Assembly (NCBI RefSeq): GCF_017315755.1
Contig: NZ_JAFLRJ010000096.1
Span: forward strand, 1 to 64,000
From: Streptomyces beijiangensis
Lineage (GTDB): Bacteria > Actinomycetota > Actinomycetes > Streptomycetales > Streptomycetaceae
Direction: 5' to 3'
Length of the DNA: 64,000 nt
The translations under genes were made by a program, and so were the position numbers. Under the pieces are notes generated by a model. That model did no database searches. It was not told the origin of the DNA and worked only from the letters and a program-made list of their open reading frames with translations. This document shows, piece after piece, positions 31,051 to 41,023 of this stretch (within the stretch, counting starts at the first letter, position 1; each line of letters begins with the position of its first letter).

Positions 31051-32658
31051 TTACTTCTTGCCGAGCACGTCCTCGACCCTGGCCCGGATGTCGTCCGTCG
31101 CCAGACCCCGGATCGTCAGCGTCGTACGGCGGCGCAGCACGTCGTCCGCCGTCTCGGCCCACTCGTGGTCACGGGCGTAGACGACCTGCGCCCAGATCTC
31201 CGGTGCGTCGGGGTGGATCCGCTCGGCCAGCGACGGGTCCTCGTTGGCGAGGCGCGCGATGTCGAAGGAGAGCGAACCGTAGTGCGTCGCCAGATGGCGG
31301 GCGGTGTCGGCGGCCATCCGCGGACCGGGCGCGGGAGCGTCCACCAGGAGCCGGTGCGCGACCGCGTTCGGGTTGGCGATGCCGGGCAGCGGGAGCCTCC
31401 TGGGCAGATGCGAGATCGGCTCCATGTCCTCGCCGAGCGGGTGGCCGGGCAGCGCGGCCAGCTTGTTCATCACCGTACGGCCGATGTGGCGGAAGGTCGT
31501 CCACTTGCCGCCCGCCACCGAGAGCATCCCGCCGCGCCCCTCGGTGACGACCGTCTCGCGCTTGGCCTTCGAGGTGTCGCCGGGACCGCCGGGAAGCACC
31601 CGCAGACCCGCGAAGGAGTAGGTGATCAGGTCGCGGGAGAGCTGCTGGTCGCGTACGGAGTAGGCCGCCTCGTCCAGGATCTGCGCGGTGTCCTTCTCGG
31701 TGACCCGCACATCCGCCGGGTCGCCCTCGTACTCCTCGTCGGTCGTCCCCAGGAGCAGCTGGTCCTCCCACGGCAGCGCGAAGGTGATCCGGTACTTGTC
31801 GATCGGGGTGGCCAGCGCGGCCTTCCACGGCGAGGTCCGCTTCAGGACCAGGTGCGCGCCCTTGGAGAGCCTGATGGAGGGAGCCGAGTCCGGATCCTCC
31901 AGCTTGCGCAGGTGGTCCACCCACGGGCCCGTCGCATTGAGCACCAGCCGTGCGGTGACCCCGAATTCCTCCCCGCTCATACGGTCCTTGAGCTCGGCGC
32001 CCGTCACCCGGCCCTGGGTGAAGCGCAGCCCGGTGACCTCGGCGTGGTTGAGGGCGGTGGCGCCCGCCTCGGCCGCCGCGCGGACCGTCATCAGCGCCAT
32101 GCGGGAGTCGTTCATCTGGTCGTCGCCGTACACCGCGACGGCCTTGAGGTTCTGCGTACGGAGCTCCGGCACGTCACGCTGCGCCCGTGAGGGCGATATG
32201 ACATGGCCGACGCCGTCACCGAACGCGGAGAGCGCCGAGTAGGCGAAGACACCCGCGCCGAGCTTGGCCGCGCCGTGCGGTCCGCCCTTGTAGACGGGCA
32301 GGTAGAAGGTGAGCGGATTGGCGAGGTGCGGTGCCACGTCCCTGGAGACCGCACGCCGCTCGAAGTGGTTCTCCGCGACCAGCTTCACCGCGCCGGTCTG
32401 CAGGTAGCGCAGTCCGCCGTGGAGAAGCTTGGAGGAGGCGGAGGAGGTGGCGCCGGCGAAGTCGCCGGCGTCCACCAGGGCCACCCGCAGCCCGGACTGA
32501 GCGGCGTGCCAGGCGGTGGAGATGCCCAGGATGCCGCCGCCGATCACCAGGAGGTCGTACGTCGCCTTGGAAAGCTGCTCCCGAGTCTCGGCCCGGCTCG
32601 CTGTGGAGCCGGAGGCCGGGTGCGTCCCGAGGGCCGGGACGCTGTGCAGGGTGGTCAT
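31051..32658 (-). CDS. glpD: Glycerol-3-phosphate dehydrogenase, FAD-dependent
   Basis: A 535-residue membrane-associated flavoenzyme oxidising sn-glycerol-3-phosphate to dihydroxyacetone phosphate and passing electrons to the quinone pool. Rossmann FAD motif LLVIGGGILGIST at about 36-48, GlpD signature SSASSKLLHGGLRYLQ, NATGPWVDHLRKLED, and the FAD-contact GGKWTTFRHI. The C-terminal domain (about 400-535) matches the aerobic enzyme. The start codon lies 5 bases after the glpK stop. Third structural gene of the glycerol operon. Confidence 0.95.
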   Translation of the reverse strand: MTTLHSVPALGTHPASGSTASRAETREQLSKATYDLLVIGGGILGISTAWHAAQSGLRVALVDAGDFAGATSSASSKLLHGGLRYLQTGAVKLVAENHFERRAVSRDVAPHLANPLTFYLPVYKGGPHGAAKLGAGVFAYSALSAFGDGVGHVISPSRAQRDVPELRTQNLKAVAVYGDDQMNDSRMALMTVRAAAEAGATALNHAEVTGLRFTQGRVTGAELKDRMSGEEFGVTARLVLNATGPWVDHLRKLEDPDSAPSIRLSKGAHLVLKRTSPWKAALATPIDKYRITFALPWEDQLLLGTTDEEYEGDPADVRVTEKDTAQILDEAAYSVRDQQLSRDLITYSFAGLRVLPGGPGDTSKAKRETVVTEGRGGMLSVAGGKWTTFRHIGRTVMNKLAALPGHPLGEDMEPISHLPRRLPLPGIANPNAVAHRLLVDAPAPGPRMAADTARHLATHYGSLSFDIARLANEDPSLAERIHPDAPEIWAQVVYARDHEWAETADDVLRRRTTLTIRGLATDDIRARVEDVLGKK

Positions 32659-32663
32659 GTCGA

Positions 32664-34202
32664 TTACTCCTCGCCGGTGTTCTCGTCGAGCCAGCCCATG
32701 GAACGTTCCACTGCCTTGAGCCAGCTCTTGTACTCGCGTTCCCGCTGGTCCGCGTCCATACGGGGGGTCCACTCGGCGGCCCGGCGCCAGTTGGCGCGCA
32801 GTTCGTCGGTGCTGGACCAGAAGCCGACGGCCAGGCCGGCGGCATAGGCGGCGCCGAGGCAGGTCGTCTCGGCGACCATGGGGCGCACCACAGGCGCGTC
32901 CGTGAAGTCCGAGATGGTCTGCATCAGCAGGTTGTTGGAGGTCATTCCGCCGTCGACCTTGAGCGCGGCGAGCTCGACACCGGAGTCCTTCGTCATGGCG
33001 TCGGTGATCTCGCGGGTCTGCCAGGCGGTGGCCTCGAGCACGGCGCGCGCGATGTGCGCCTTGGTGACGTACCGGGTGAGGCCGGTGATCACACCGCGGG
33101 CGTCGGAGCGCCAGTACGGGGCGAAGAGACCGGAGAAGGCCGGCACGAAGTAGGCGCCGCCGTTGTCCTCGACCGAGGACGCCAGGGTCTCGATCTCGGC
33201 CGCGGACTTGATGAGGCCCATCTGGTCGCGCATCCACTGCACCAGCGAGCCGGTGACGGCGATGGAGCCTTCCAGCGCGTAGACGGGCTTCTGGTCGCCG
33301 ATCTGGTAACCGACCGTCGTCAGCAGTCCGTTGTACGAGTTGACCGGCTTGTCACCGGTGTTCATCAGCATGAAGGTGCCGGTGCCGTACGTGGACTTGG
33401 CCTCGCCCTCGGAGAAGCAGGTCTGGCCGAACAGGGCCGCCTGCTGGTCGCCGAGCGCGGAGGCGACCGGGACGCCGTCCAGGACGCCGCCCTTGGCGTG
33501 TCCGTACACCTCGGCGGACGAGCGGATCTCGGGCAGCATGGCCGCCGGGAGCTTCATGGAGGAGAGGATCTTCTCGTCCCACGCCATGGTGTGCAGGTTC
33601 ATCAGCATCGTGCGCGAGGCGTTGGTGACGTCGGTGACGTGGACGCCGCCGTTCACCCCGCCCGTCAGGTTCCAGATGACCCAGGAGTCCATGGTGCCGA
33701 AGAGGATGTCCCCGGCCTCGGCACGCTCGCGCAGCCCCTCGACGTTGTCGATCAGCCAGCGGGCCTTGGGCCCGGCGAAGTACGAGGCGAGGGGGAGGCC
33801 GGTCTCGCGGCGGAAGCGGTCCTGGCCGACGTTGCGGCCGAGCTCCCTGCAGAGCGCGTCGGTGCGGGTGTCCTGCCAGACGAGGGCGTTGTGGACGGGC
33901 TCACCGGTGTTCTTGTCCCAGAGCAGCGTGGTCTCGCGCTGGTTGGTGATGCCGATCGCCTTGACGTCGGCGGAGGTGATGCCGGCCTTCTCGATGGCGC
34001 CCGCCACGACTTCCTGGACGTTGGTCCAGATCTCGGCGGCGTCGTGCTCGACCCAGCCCGGCTTGGGGAAGATCTGCTCGTGTTCCTTCTGGTCGACGGC
34101 GACGATCCGGCCGTCCTTGTCGAACACGATGCAGCGGCTGGACGTGGTGCCCTGGTCGATGGCCGCGATGAACGGCCCCGTGGTGTGAGCGTCGGTGGTC
34201 AC
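32664..34202 (-). CDS. glpK: Glycerol kinase
   Basis: A 512-residue FGGY-family kinase producing glycerol-3-phosphate from glycerol and ATP. N-terminal phosphate-binding loop [20 protein letters not shown] segments ([43 protein letters not shown]) and the adenosine-binding [13 protein letters not shown] near the C-terminus. The GTG at 34202 is the only start that gives the family N-terminus ([17 protein letters not shown]). It lies 41 bases after the glpF stop, so it is co-transcribed with glpF and glpD. Confidence 0.96.
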   Translation of the reverse strand: MTTDAHTTGPFIAAIDQGTTSSRCIVFDKDGRIVAVDQKEHEQIFPKPGWVEHDAAEIWTNVQEVVAGAIEKAGITSADVKAIGITNQRETTLLWDKNTGEPVHNALVWQDTRTDALCRELGRNVGQDRFRRETGLPLASYFAGPKARWLIDNVEGLRERAEAGDILFGTMDSWVIWNLTGGVNGGVHVTDVTNASRTMLMNLHTMAWDEKILSSMKLPAAMLPEIRSSAEVYGHAKGGVLDGVPVASALGDQQAALFGQTCFSEGEAKSTYGTGTFMLMNTGDKPVNSYNGLLTTVGYQIGDQKPVYALEGSIAVTGSLVQWMRDQMGLIKSAAEIETLASSVEDNGGAYFVPAFSGLFAPYWRSDARGVITGLTRYVTKAHIARAVLEATAWQTREITDAMTKDSGVELAALKVDGGMTSNNLLMQTISDFTDAPVVRPMVAETTCLGAAYAAGLAVGFWSSTDELRANWRRAAEWTPRMDADQREREYKSWLKAVERSMGWLDENTGEE

Positions 34203-34243
34203 GATGTGCTCCAGAGAAGTCTGTGAAGGGTGGGGAGTCGGGC

Positions 34244-35005
34244 TCAGGCGAAGGCGACGTTGTAGAGGCCGCCCGCTATGGCGCCGCCGATCAGCGGTCC
34301 CGCGATCGGGATCCATGCGTAGCTCCAGTCCGAACCGCCCTTGTTGGGCAGCGGGAGCAGGGCGTGCACGATGCGCGGACCGAGGTCGCGGACCGGGTTG
34401 ATGGCGTACCCGGTCGGGCCGCCGAGCGAGAGTCCGATCGACACCACGACCAGCGCGGTGATCAGTGCGCCGAGCGTGCCGAGACCGTGACCGCCGTCAT
34501 TGAGGCCCTGGGTGAGGATCGCCAGGACGAGCACGACGGTCGCGATGATCTCGGTGACCAGGTTCTGCACCACGTTGCGGATCTCGGGCCCGGTGGAGAA
34601 GACACCGAGGACAGGACCCGCAGGGCTGTCGTCCTTGGTCTTCGCGATCTCGGGATCGGTGAGGTGCGCGTGGAACTGTCCGTAGTAGACGGCCCAGACC
34701 AGCACCGCGCCGATCATCGCGCCGAGGAGCTGCGAGGCCAGGTAGAGCGGTACGTCGCTCCACTTGGTGCCGCCCTCGATCGCGAGGCCGATGGTCACCG
34801 CGGGGTTGAGGTGGGCGCCGGAGACGCCGCCCGCGAGGTAGGCGCCGGTCAGTACGGCGAATCCCCAGCCGAACGTGATCGCGAGCCAGCCCGCGTCCTT
34901 TGCCTTTGAGCGCTTCAGCGTGACGGCGGCACAGACGCCACCGCCGAGCAGGATGAGTACGGCGGTACCGATGGTCTCGCCGATGAAGATGTCGGAGCTG
35001 GACAC
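34244..35005 (-). CDS. glpF: Glycerol facilitator (aquaglyceroporin, MIP family)
   Basis: A 253-residue six-helix channel for passive glycerol uptake. Two NPA-type boxes: [12 protein letters not shown] in the first half, and NPVRDLGPR in the second. The Asp after the second box (R-D-L-G-P-R) is the glyceroporin marker that distinguishes it from water-only channels, while the Val in place of Ala is a mild variation. It begins with GTG at 35005. First gene of the glpFKD operon, with the GylR-type operator about 80-100 bases upstream. Confidence 0.94.
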   Translation of the reverse strand: MSSSDIFIGETIGTAVLILLGGGVCAAVTLKRSKAKDAGWLAITFGWGFAVLTGAYLAGGVSGAHLNPAVTIGLAIEGGTKWSDVPLYLASQLLGAMIGAVLVWAVYYGQFHAHLTDPEIAKTKDDSPAGPVLGVFSTGPEIRNVVQNLVTEIIATVVLVLAILTQGLNDGGHGLGTLGALITALVVVSIGLSLGGPTGYAINPVRDLGPRIVHALLPLPNKGGSDWSYAWIPIAGPLIGGAIAGGLYNVAFA

Positions 35006-35085
35006 CCGCGACTCCTTTGTCCTTCGTCCAGGGGAACGTTGCCGGCCCTTGGCGTTGCCACACTCTAACTCGTATTACCGGTAGG

Positions 35086-35104
35086 TGTTCGACAATGCCG
35101 ACCG
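35086..35104. promoter_or_regulatory. Candidate GylR operator upstream of glpF
   Basis: TGTTCGACAATGCCGACCG matches the first 13 bases of the palindrome found upstream of gylR (36007-36025) except for one base, but the right half-arm is degenerate. It is followed by GTTGAACG (35104-35111), which could supply a shifted half-site. Located 81 bases before the glpF start. Confidence 0.7.
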
Positions 35105-35218
35105 TTGAACGAGAGTGTTACTCGCCGGTTAACACAACGTCAAGGGTTCTGTGACCAGGAACTCGATGCCGGGAAACGCCGGAGCCCGAAGTTCTGCCGT
35201 AAGGGTTAAGGCTGCGGC

Positions 35219-35986
35219 CTAGAAGCGGCTGGCGCCCAGATCGCGGGAGACGGACCGCGCGCAGTCCCGTACCGCGGCGATCAGCTCGGGGCGCAGCTGC
35301 CCGTCCCCGGTGCACACCCGCTCCACCGCGCCGGTGATGCCGACCGCCCCGACCGGCATCCGACGGCGGTCCTGGATCGGGGCCGCCACCGAGGCCACGC
35401 CTTCCCAGGTCTCCTCCACGTCGGCGGCCCAGCCGCGCGCCCTGGTCAGGTCGAGGACGGACTCGAAATCCTGCAGGCCGGTGACCGTGCGCGGGGTGAA
35501 GGACTTGAAATCGGTCTCGACGACCTCGCTGTGCGCCACCGGGTCGTACGCGGAGAGGACCTTGCCCAGCGCGCTGGAGTGCAGCGGCTGCATGGCCCCG
35601 ACCTCCAGGACCTGCCGGCTGTCGTCCGGGCGGAAGACATGGTGGATGATCAGCACGCCCCGCTGGTGGAGCACGCCCAGATAGACGCTCTCGCCGCTGG
35701 AGCGGGCCAGGTCGTCCGTCCAGACCAGCGCGCGGGCGCGCAGCTCGTGCACGTCCAGATAGCTGTTGCCCAGGCGGAGCAGTTCCGCCCCCAGCTGGTA
35801 GCGGCCGGACGCCGGGTCCTGCTCCACGAACCCCTCGTGCGCCAGGGTGCGCAGAATGCCGTGCGCCGTGCCCTTGGCCAGACCGAGGGAGGAGGCGATG
35901 TCGGACAGGCCGAGCCGCCGCTCGCCGCCCGCGAGGAGCCGCAGCATGGCCGCAGCCCGCTCGAGCGACTGGATGTTCTTGGCCAT
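35219..35986 (-). CDS. gylR: IclR family glycerol operon regulator GylR
   Basis: A 255-residue IclR-type regulator. N-terminal winged helix (about 1-70: SLERAAAMLRLLAGGERRLGLSDIASSLGL) and C-terminal GAF-like effector domain (about 80-250) with the IclR signature HSSALGKVLSAY. Position upstream of glpFKD on the same strand identifies it as GylR, the glycerol-inducible repressor described in S. coelicolor, where glycerol-3-phosphate relieves repression. A near-perfect palindromic operator lies just upstream, so it is probably autoregulated. It is divergent from metH. Confidence 0.94.
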   Translation of the reverse strand: MAKNIQSLERAAAMLRLLAGGERRLGLSDIASSLGLAKGTAHGILRTLAHEGFVEQDPASGRYQLGAELLRLGNSYLDVHELRARALVWTDDLARSSGESVYLGVLHQRGVLIIHHVFRPDDSRQVLEVGAMQPLHSSALGKVLSAYDPVAHSEVVETDFKSFTPRTVTGLQDFESVLDLTRARGWAADVEETWEGVASVAAPIQDRRRMPVGAVGITGAVERVCTGDGQLRPELIAAVRDCARSVSRDLGASRF

Positions 35987-36006
35987 GGACCCGTCCTCCT
36001 TCGCAG

Positions 36007-36025
36007 TGTTCGACAATGCTGAACA
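36007..36025. promoter_or_regulatory. Near-perfect GylR-type palindrome upstream of gylR
   Basis: TGTTCgaCAaTGctGAACA: outer TGTTC/GAACA and inner CA/TG pair around a central A, a typical IclR-family operator architecture. Located 21 bases upstream of the gylR ATG. The same core recurs before glpF. Confidence 0.78.
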
Positions 36026-36193
36026 ATATCGGCCGATGCCGACCGAGTGCCAGCGCGTGTCAGCGAGCGGCAGAGCGTCCGCCCCGTGGGACACCTTCAC
36101 GGCCCGCGGGGCGCCCCCGCTAGGCTGACCCGGTGCGCCGTCCTGCCGGGGGGCGCAAAGCCGACAGCCGTCGCATCCCAGGGAGCACTTTCC

Positions 36194-39100
36194 ATGGCCT
36201 CGTTGCCGACCCCTTCCGCTGACAGCCGGACCCGAGTTGACGCCCTCCGCGAGGCGCTCGCCACGCGAGTGGTGGTGGCCGACGGCGCGATGGGCACCAT
36301 GCTGCAGGCGCAGGATCCCACTCTTGAGGACTTCCAGGATCTCGAGGGGTGCAACGAGATCCTCAACGTCACCCGGCCGGACATCGTCCGCTCGGTGCAC
36401 GAGGAGTACTTCGCGGTCGGCGTCGACTGCGTGGAGACCAACACCTTCGGCGCGAACCAATCGGCAGCGAACGAGTACGAGATCGCCGACCGGATCGTAG
36501 AGCTCTCCGAGTCGGGCGCCCGCATCGCCCGCGAGGTCGCGGACGAGTTCGCAGCCAAGGACGGCCGCCAGCGCTGGGTCCTCGGCTCGATCGGCCCCGG
36601 CACCAAGCTCCCCTCGCTCGGCCACATCGCGTACGACGTGCTGCGCGACGGCTACCAGAAGAACGCCGAGGGTCTGCTCGCCGGCGGTGCGGACGCCCTG
36701 ATCGTGGAGACCACGCAGGACCTGCTGCAGACCAAGTCGAGCCTCATCGGCGCACGCCGGGCGATGGAGGCCCTGGGCGTCGACGTACCGCTGATCTGCT
36801 CCCTCGCCTTCGAGACGACCGGCGTGATGCTGCTGGGCTCCGAGATCGGCGCCGCGCTGACCGCCCTGGAGCCGCTCGGCATCGACCTCATCGGTCTCAA
36901 CTGCTCGACGGGCCCTGCCGAGATGAGCGAGCACCTGCGCTATCTCGCCCGCCACTCGCGTACGCCGCTGATGTGCATGCCCAACGCCGGCCTGCCCGTG
37001 CTGACCAAGGACGGCGCGCACTTCCCGCTCGGCCCCGAGGGCCTGGCGGACGCGCAGGAAACCTTCGTCACCGACTACGGCCTGTCCCTGATCGGCGGCT
37101 GCTGCGGTACGACGCCCGAGCACCTGCGCCAGGTGGTCGACCGGGCCCGCGGTCTCACCCCCGCCGTCCGCGACCCGCGCCCCGAGCCGGGCGCCGCCTC
37201 GCTCTACCAGACGATCCCGTTCCGCCAGGACACCGCGTACATGGCGATCGGCGAGCGCACCAACGCCAACGGCTCCAAGAAGTTCCGCGAGGCCATGCTG
37301 GAAGGCCGCTGGGACGACTGCGTCGAGATGGTCCGCGACCAGATCCGCGAGGGCGCGCACATGCTCGACCTCTGCGTCGACTACGTGGGCCGCGACGGCG
37401 TCGCCGACATGGACAAGCTGGCCGGGCTCTTCGCCACCGCCTCCACCCTCCCCATTGTCCTCGACTCCACCGAACTGCCCGTCCTGCAGGCCGGTCTGGA
37501 GAAGCTCGGCGGGCGCGCCGTCATCAACTCCGTCAACTACGAGGACGGCGACGGCCCCGAGTCCCGCTTCACCAAGGTCACCCAGCTGGCCGTCGAGCAC
37601 GGCGCCGCGCTGATCGCGCTGACCATCGACGAGGTGGGCCAGGCCCGTACCGTCGAGAACAAGGTCGCCATCGCCGAGCGGCTCATCGCCGACCTCACCG
37701 GGAACTGGGGCGTCCATGAGTCCGACATCCTCATCGACTGCCTGACCTTCACCATCTGTACCGGCCAGGAGGAGTCCCGCAAGGACGGCGTGGCCACCAT
37801 CGAGGCGATCCGCGAACTCAAGCGCCGGCGCCCCGACGTCCAGACCACGCTCGGCCTCTCCAACATCTCCTTCGGCCTCAACCCGGCCGCCCGCGTCATC
37901 CTCAACTCCGTCTTCCTCGACGAGTGCGTCAAGGCGGGCCTCGACTCGGCCATCGTCCACGCCTCGAAGATCCTGCCCATCGCCCAGCTGACGGAGGAGC
38001 AGGTCAAGGTCGCCCTCGACCTGATCTACGACCGCAGGGCGGAGGGCTACGACCCCCTGCAGAAGCTCATGGAGCTCTTCGAGGGCGTCAACATGAAGTC
38101 GATGAAGGCGGGCCGCGCCGAGGAACTCCTCGCCCTCCCGCTCGACGAGCGCCTCCAGCGCCGCATCATCGACGGCGAGAAGAACGGCCTGGAGAAGGAC
38201 CTCGACGAGGCCCTGCAGACCCGCCCGGCCCTCGACATCGTCAACGACACCCTCCTGGAGGGCATGAAGGTCGTCGGCGAGCTCTTCGGCTCCGGTCAGA
38301 TGCAGCTGCCGTTCGTGCTCCAGTCCGCCGAGGTCATGAAGACCGCGGTGGCCCACCTGGAACCGCACATGGAGAAGTCCGACGCCGATGGCAAGGGCAC
38401 CATCGTGCTGGCCACGGTCCGCGGCGACGTCCACGACATCGGCAAGAACCTCGTGGACATCATCCTCTCCAACAACGGCTACAACGTGGTCAATCTGGGC
38501 ATCAAGCAGCCCGTCTCCGCGATCCTGGAAGCCGCCGAGGAGCACCGTGCCGATGTGATCGGCATGTCGGGACTCCTGGTGAAGTCGACCGTGATCATGA
38601 AGGAGAACCTGCAGGAGCTCAACCAGCGCAAGATGGCCGCGGACTTCCCCGTCATCCTGGGCGGAGCCGCCCTCACCCGCGCCTATGTCGAGCAGGACCT
38701 CCACGAGATCTACGAGGGCGAGGTCCGCTACGCCCGCGACGCGTTCGAGGGCCTGCGCCTGATGGACGCCCTGATCGGCGTCAAGCGCGGTGTCCCCGGC
38801 GCGGTCCTCCCCGAGCTCAAGCAGCGCCGCGTACCCAAGCGCGCTGTGACATCAGCGGCTGGCGCCGTACTGGACGTGGTGGAGGAGCCCGAGGGCTCGG
38901 TGCGCTCGGACGTCTCCACCACCAACCCCATCCCCACCCCGCCGTTCTGGGGCACCCGCGTCGTCAAGGGCATCCAGCTCAAGGAGTACGCCTCCTGGCT
39001 GGACGAGGGCGCGCTCTTCAAGGGCCAGTGGGGGCTGAAGGAAGCCCGTAAGGGCGGTCCCACCTACGAGGAGCTCGTGGCCACCGAAGGCCGCCCCCAC

Positions 39101-39721
39101 CTGCGCGGATGGCTGGACAAGCTGCACACGGGCAACCTCCTGGAGGCGGCCGTCGTGTACGGCTACTTCCCCTGCGTCTCCAAGGGCGAGGACCTGATCC
39201 TCCTCAACGACGACGGCAGCGAGCGCACCCGCTTCACCTTCCCCCGCCAGCGCCGCGGCCGCCGGCTGTGCCTCGCCGACTTCTTCCGCCCCGAGGAGTC
39301 GGGCGAGACCGACGTCATCGGCCTGCAGATCGTCACCGTCGGCTCGCGGATCGGCGAGGAGACGGCCAAGCTCTTCGAGGCCAACTCCTACCGCGACTAC
39401 CTCGAACTGCACGGCCTCTCCGTGCAGCTGGCCGAGGCCATGGCCGAGTACTGGCACGCCCGGGTCCGCTCCGAGCTCGGCTTCGCCGGCGAGGACCCCG
39501 CCGAGGTGAAGGACATGTTCGACCTGAAGTACCGCGGTGCCCGCTTCTCGCTCGGTTACGGCGCCTGCCCCGACCTCGAGGACCGGGCGAAGATCGCCGA
39601 CCTCCTCCAGCCGGAGCGCATCGGGGTGCACCTCTCCGAGGAGTTCCAGCTGCACCCGGAGCAGTCCACGGACGCGATCGTCATCCACCACCCCGAGGCG
39701 AAATACTTCAACGCGCGGTAA
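36194..39721 (+). CDS. metH: Cobalamin-dependent methionine synthase
   Basis: A 1175-residue modular enzyme transferring the methyl group of 5-methyl-THF to homocysteine. Homocysteine-binding domain (about 15-325) with zinc-ligand Cys in NCSTGPAEM and the GGCCGTTPEHL pair; pterin-binding domain (about 350-620: IGERTNANGSKKF, LDLCVDYVGRDG); B12 cap and B12-binding domain with DVHDIGKN (H about 747) and GMSGLLVKST; reactivation domain (about 890-1175: RGWLDKL, ACPDLEDRAKI) binding S-adenosylmethionine. ATG at 36194 gives MASLPTPSADSRTRVDALRE. The leader is about 60 bases after a possible TAGGCT -10 at 36121, too short for a cobalamin riboswitch. Confidence 0.97.
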   Translation: MASLPTPSADSRTRVDALREALATRVVVADGAMGTMLQAQDPTLEDFQDLEGCNEILNVTRPDIVRSVHEEYFAVGVDCVETNTFGANQSAANEYEIADRIVELSESGARIAREVADEFAAKDGRQRWVLGSIGPGTKLPSLGHIAYDVLRDGYQKNAEGLLAGGADALIVETTQDLLQTKSSLIGARRAMEALGVDVPLICSLAFETTGVMLLGSEIGAALTALEPLGIDLIGLNCSTGPAEMSEHLRYLARHSRTPLMCMPNAGLPVLTKDGAHFPLGPEGLADAQETFVTDYGLSLIGGCCGTTPEHLRQVVDRARGLTPAVRDPRPEPGAASLYQTIPFRQDTAYMAIGERTNANGSKKFREAMLEGRWDDCVEMVRDQIREGAHMLDLCVDYVGRDGVADMDKLAGLFATASTLPIVLDSTELPVLQAGLEKLGGRAVINSVNYEDGDGPESRFTKVTQLAVEHGAALIALTIDEVGQARTVENKVAIAERLIADLTGNWGVHESDILIDCLTFTICTGQEESRKDGVATIEAIRELKRRRPDVQTTLGLSNISFGLNPAARVILNSVFLDECVKAGLDSAIVHASKILPIAQLTEEQVKVALDLIYDRRAEGYDPLQKLMELFEGVNMKSMKAGRAEELLALPLDERLQRRIIDGEKNGLEKDLDEALQTRPALDIVNDTLLEGMKVVGELFGSGQMQLPFVLQSAEVMKTAVAHLEPHMEKSDADGKGTIVLATVRGDVHDIGKNLVDIILSNNGYNVVNLGIKQPVSAILEAAEEHRADVIGMSGLLVKSTVIMKENLQELNQRKMAADFPVILGGAALTRAYVEQDLHEIYEGEVRYARDAFEGLRLMDALIGVKRGVPGAVLPELKQRRVPKRAVTSAAGAVLDVVEEPEGSVRSDVSTTNPIPTPPFWGTRVVKGIQLKEYASWLDEGALFKGQWGLKEARKGGPTYEELVATEGRPHLRGWLDKLHTGNLLEAAVVYGYFPCVSKGEDLILLNDDGSERTRFTFPRQRRGRRLCLADFFRPEESGETDVIGLQIVTVGSRIGEETAKLFEANSYRDYLELHGLSVQLAEAMAEYWHARVRSELGFAGEDPAEVKDMFDLKYRGARFSLGYGACPDLEDRAKIADLLQPERIGVHLSEEFQLHPEQSTDAIVIHHPEAKYFNAR

Positions 39722-39754
39722 CGGATCGGGACGTACACTGGTCGGTCCAGTGCA

Positions 39755-39790
39755 GGCCGGCTGCCTCTCCCACCTGGGAGGCGGCCGGCC
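39755..39790 (+). terminator. Terminator between metH and HAD gene
   Basis: GGCCGGCTGCC...GGCGGCCGGCC imperfect long stem with an inner GGGAG/CTCCC-like segment followed by TTCTCGTCC, 34 bases after the metH stop. Confidence 0.75.
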
Positions 39791-39818
39791 TTCTCGTCCC
39801 TCCAGGAGGTGTGCCCGG

Positions 39819-40520
39819 ATGACAAGTACAGTCCCCGCGCTCAGTACACGAACGGCCGAAGGCTCCGCTCTCCAGGCTGTCCTCCTGGACATGGACGGGA
39901 CCCTGGTCGACACCGAGGGCTTCTGGTGGGACGCCGAGGTGGCCGTCTTCGCCGACCTCGGGCACCGGCTCGACGCGACTTGGAAGCACATCGTGGTCGG
40001 CGGGCCCATGACCCGCAGCGCCGGATACCTCATCGAGGCCACGGGCGCGGACATCACACTCGCCGAGCTGAGCGTGCTGCTCAACGACAAGTTCGAGGAG
40101 CGCATCGGCGGCGGGGTGCCGATGATGCCCGGAGCCGCCAGGCTGCTCGCCGAGCTGGCGGCGCACCAGGTGCCCACCGCCCTGGTCTCCGCCTCGCACC
40201 GGCGCATCATCGACAAGATCGTCGCCTCGATCGGCCCTTCCCACTTCCGTCTCACCGTCGCCGGGGACGAGGTGGAGCGCACCAAGCCGCACCCTGACCC
40301 CTACCTGCTCGCCGCGGCCGGTCTCGGAGCCGATCCGGCCCGCTGTGCGGTCATCGAGGACACAGCAACCGGAGTGGCCGCGGCCGAGGCCGCGGGGTGC
40401 CGCGTGGTGGCCGTACCGTCGGTCGCACCGATAGCGCCCGCGTCCGGCCGGGTGGTCGTCGGATCGCTCGAAGAAGTCGACCTTGCTTTTCTGTCCACCC
40501 TGATCACGGGAATGCACTGA
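39819..40520 (+). CDS. HAD superfamily hydrolase (phosphoglycolate phosphatase/beta-PGM-like)
   Basis: A 233-residue HAD subfamily IA phosphatase. Motif I LLDMDGTLVDTEG (nucleophile and acid/base Asp), an alpha-helical cap (about 35-95), motif II ALVSASH, motif III Lys in VERTKPHPDPYLLA, motif IV VIEDTATGVAAAEAAG. A strong ribosome site AGGAGGT is 8 bases before the ATG. Likely dephosphorylates a sugar phosphate, and the substrate is not predictable. It is next to metH but separated by a terminator. Confidence 0.92.
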   Translation: MTSTVPALSTRTAEGSALQAVLLDMDGTLVDTEGFWWDAEVAVFADLGHRLDATWKHIVVGGPMTRSAGYLIEATGADITLAELSVLLNDKFEERIGGGVPMMPGAARLLAELAAHQVPTALVSASHRRIIDKIVASIGPSHFRLTVAGDEVERTKPHPDPYLLAAAGLGADPARCAVIEDTATGVAAAEAAGCRVVAVPSVAPIAPASGRVVVGSLEEVDLAFLSTLITGMH

Positions 40521-41023
40521 ACCGCGCACCGAGCGTGTTTCCCCGAATGCAGAGGGAAACTCTCGGCAGCGAAGTGTGTATTTTCCGTGAGCGTCCGGCC
40601 GTGTAATTCACGCCCCGCCAATGCCGGCCGGGGCGTGACCTTTCTCACCCGACACGCCGTCGACAGTGGCGAGTTGACGTGCTGGAGTCCCCGGTGGGAC
40701 CCCCCTCCGGGCGCCCATGTGTCCCGTTTGGTGGGCGGGTGTACGAAACATGAAGCCGCCCCCAAAACAGAGCGGCGGTATTGGTGTTCACGCGAGCATT
40801 AGCCCGCAACTCGCCACAGTTCCAGCTTTCCTGACGAGGCCCACTAATCTCATCGCGAGAACTTCGCCGCACTCCACTCGTGGCCCAGCGCCCACCAAGT
40901 CGCTGAGAACACAGAACTGATCGCTCTGTACCGGCCCCGATCGCGCCGCTCCGAACGAGCGGCGGCGGCGGAGTGTCACGTAGACCGCTGTATCCCAGCG
41001 CGGGATGAGGGAGAACGTCCAGG
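40521..41023 (+). other. Long intergenic region upstream of binding-protein pair
   Basis: About 500 bases between the HAD gene and the first binding-protein gene. I see no convincing coding or structural RNA. It contains an AT-richer part (around 40740-40910) that likely includes the promoter for the binding-protein genes, and a ribosome site (GAGGGAGAACGTCC) before 41024. Confidence 0.5.

Noticed and set aside
36030..36193. Possible cobalamin or SAM riboswitch before metH
   Set aside because: The leader after the likely -10 is only about 60 bases and has no B12 box or recognisable SAM/SAH aptamer core. A small GCGCC/GGCGC stem alone is not enough.
35219..38704. Very long minus-strand open frame (over 1100 codons) across metH
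   Set aside because: It is a shadow of the GC-rich third codon positions in metH. Only its downstream end, in frame, is the real gylR gene; the remainder has no recognisable domains and metH is unambiguous.
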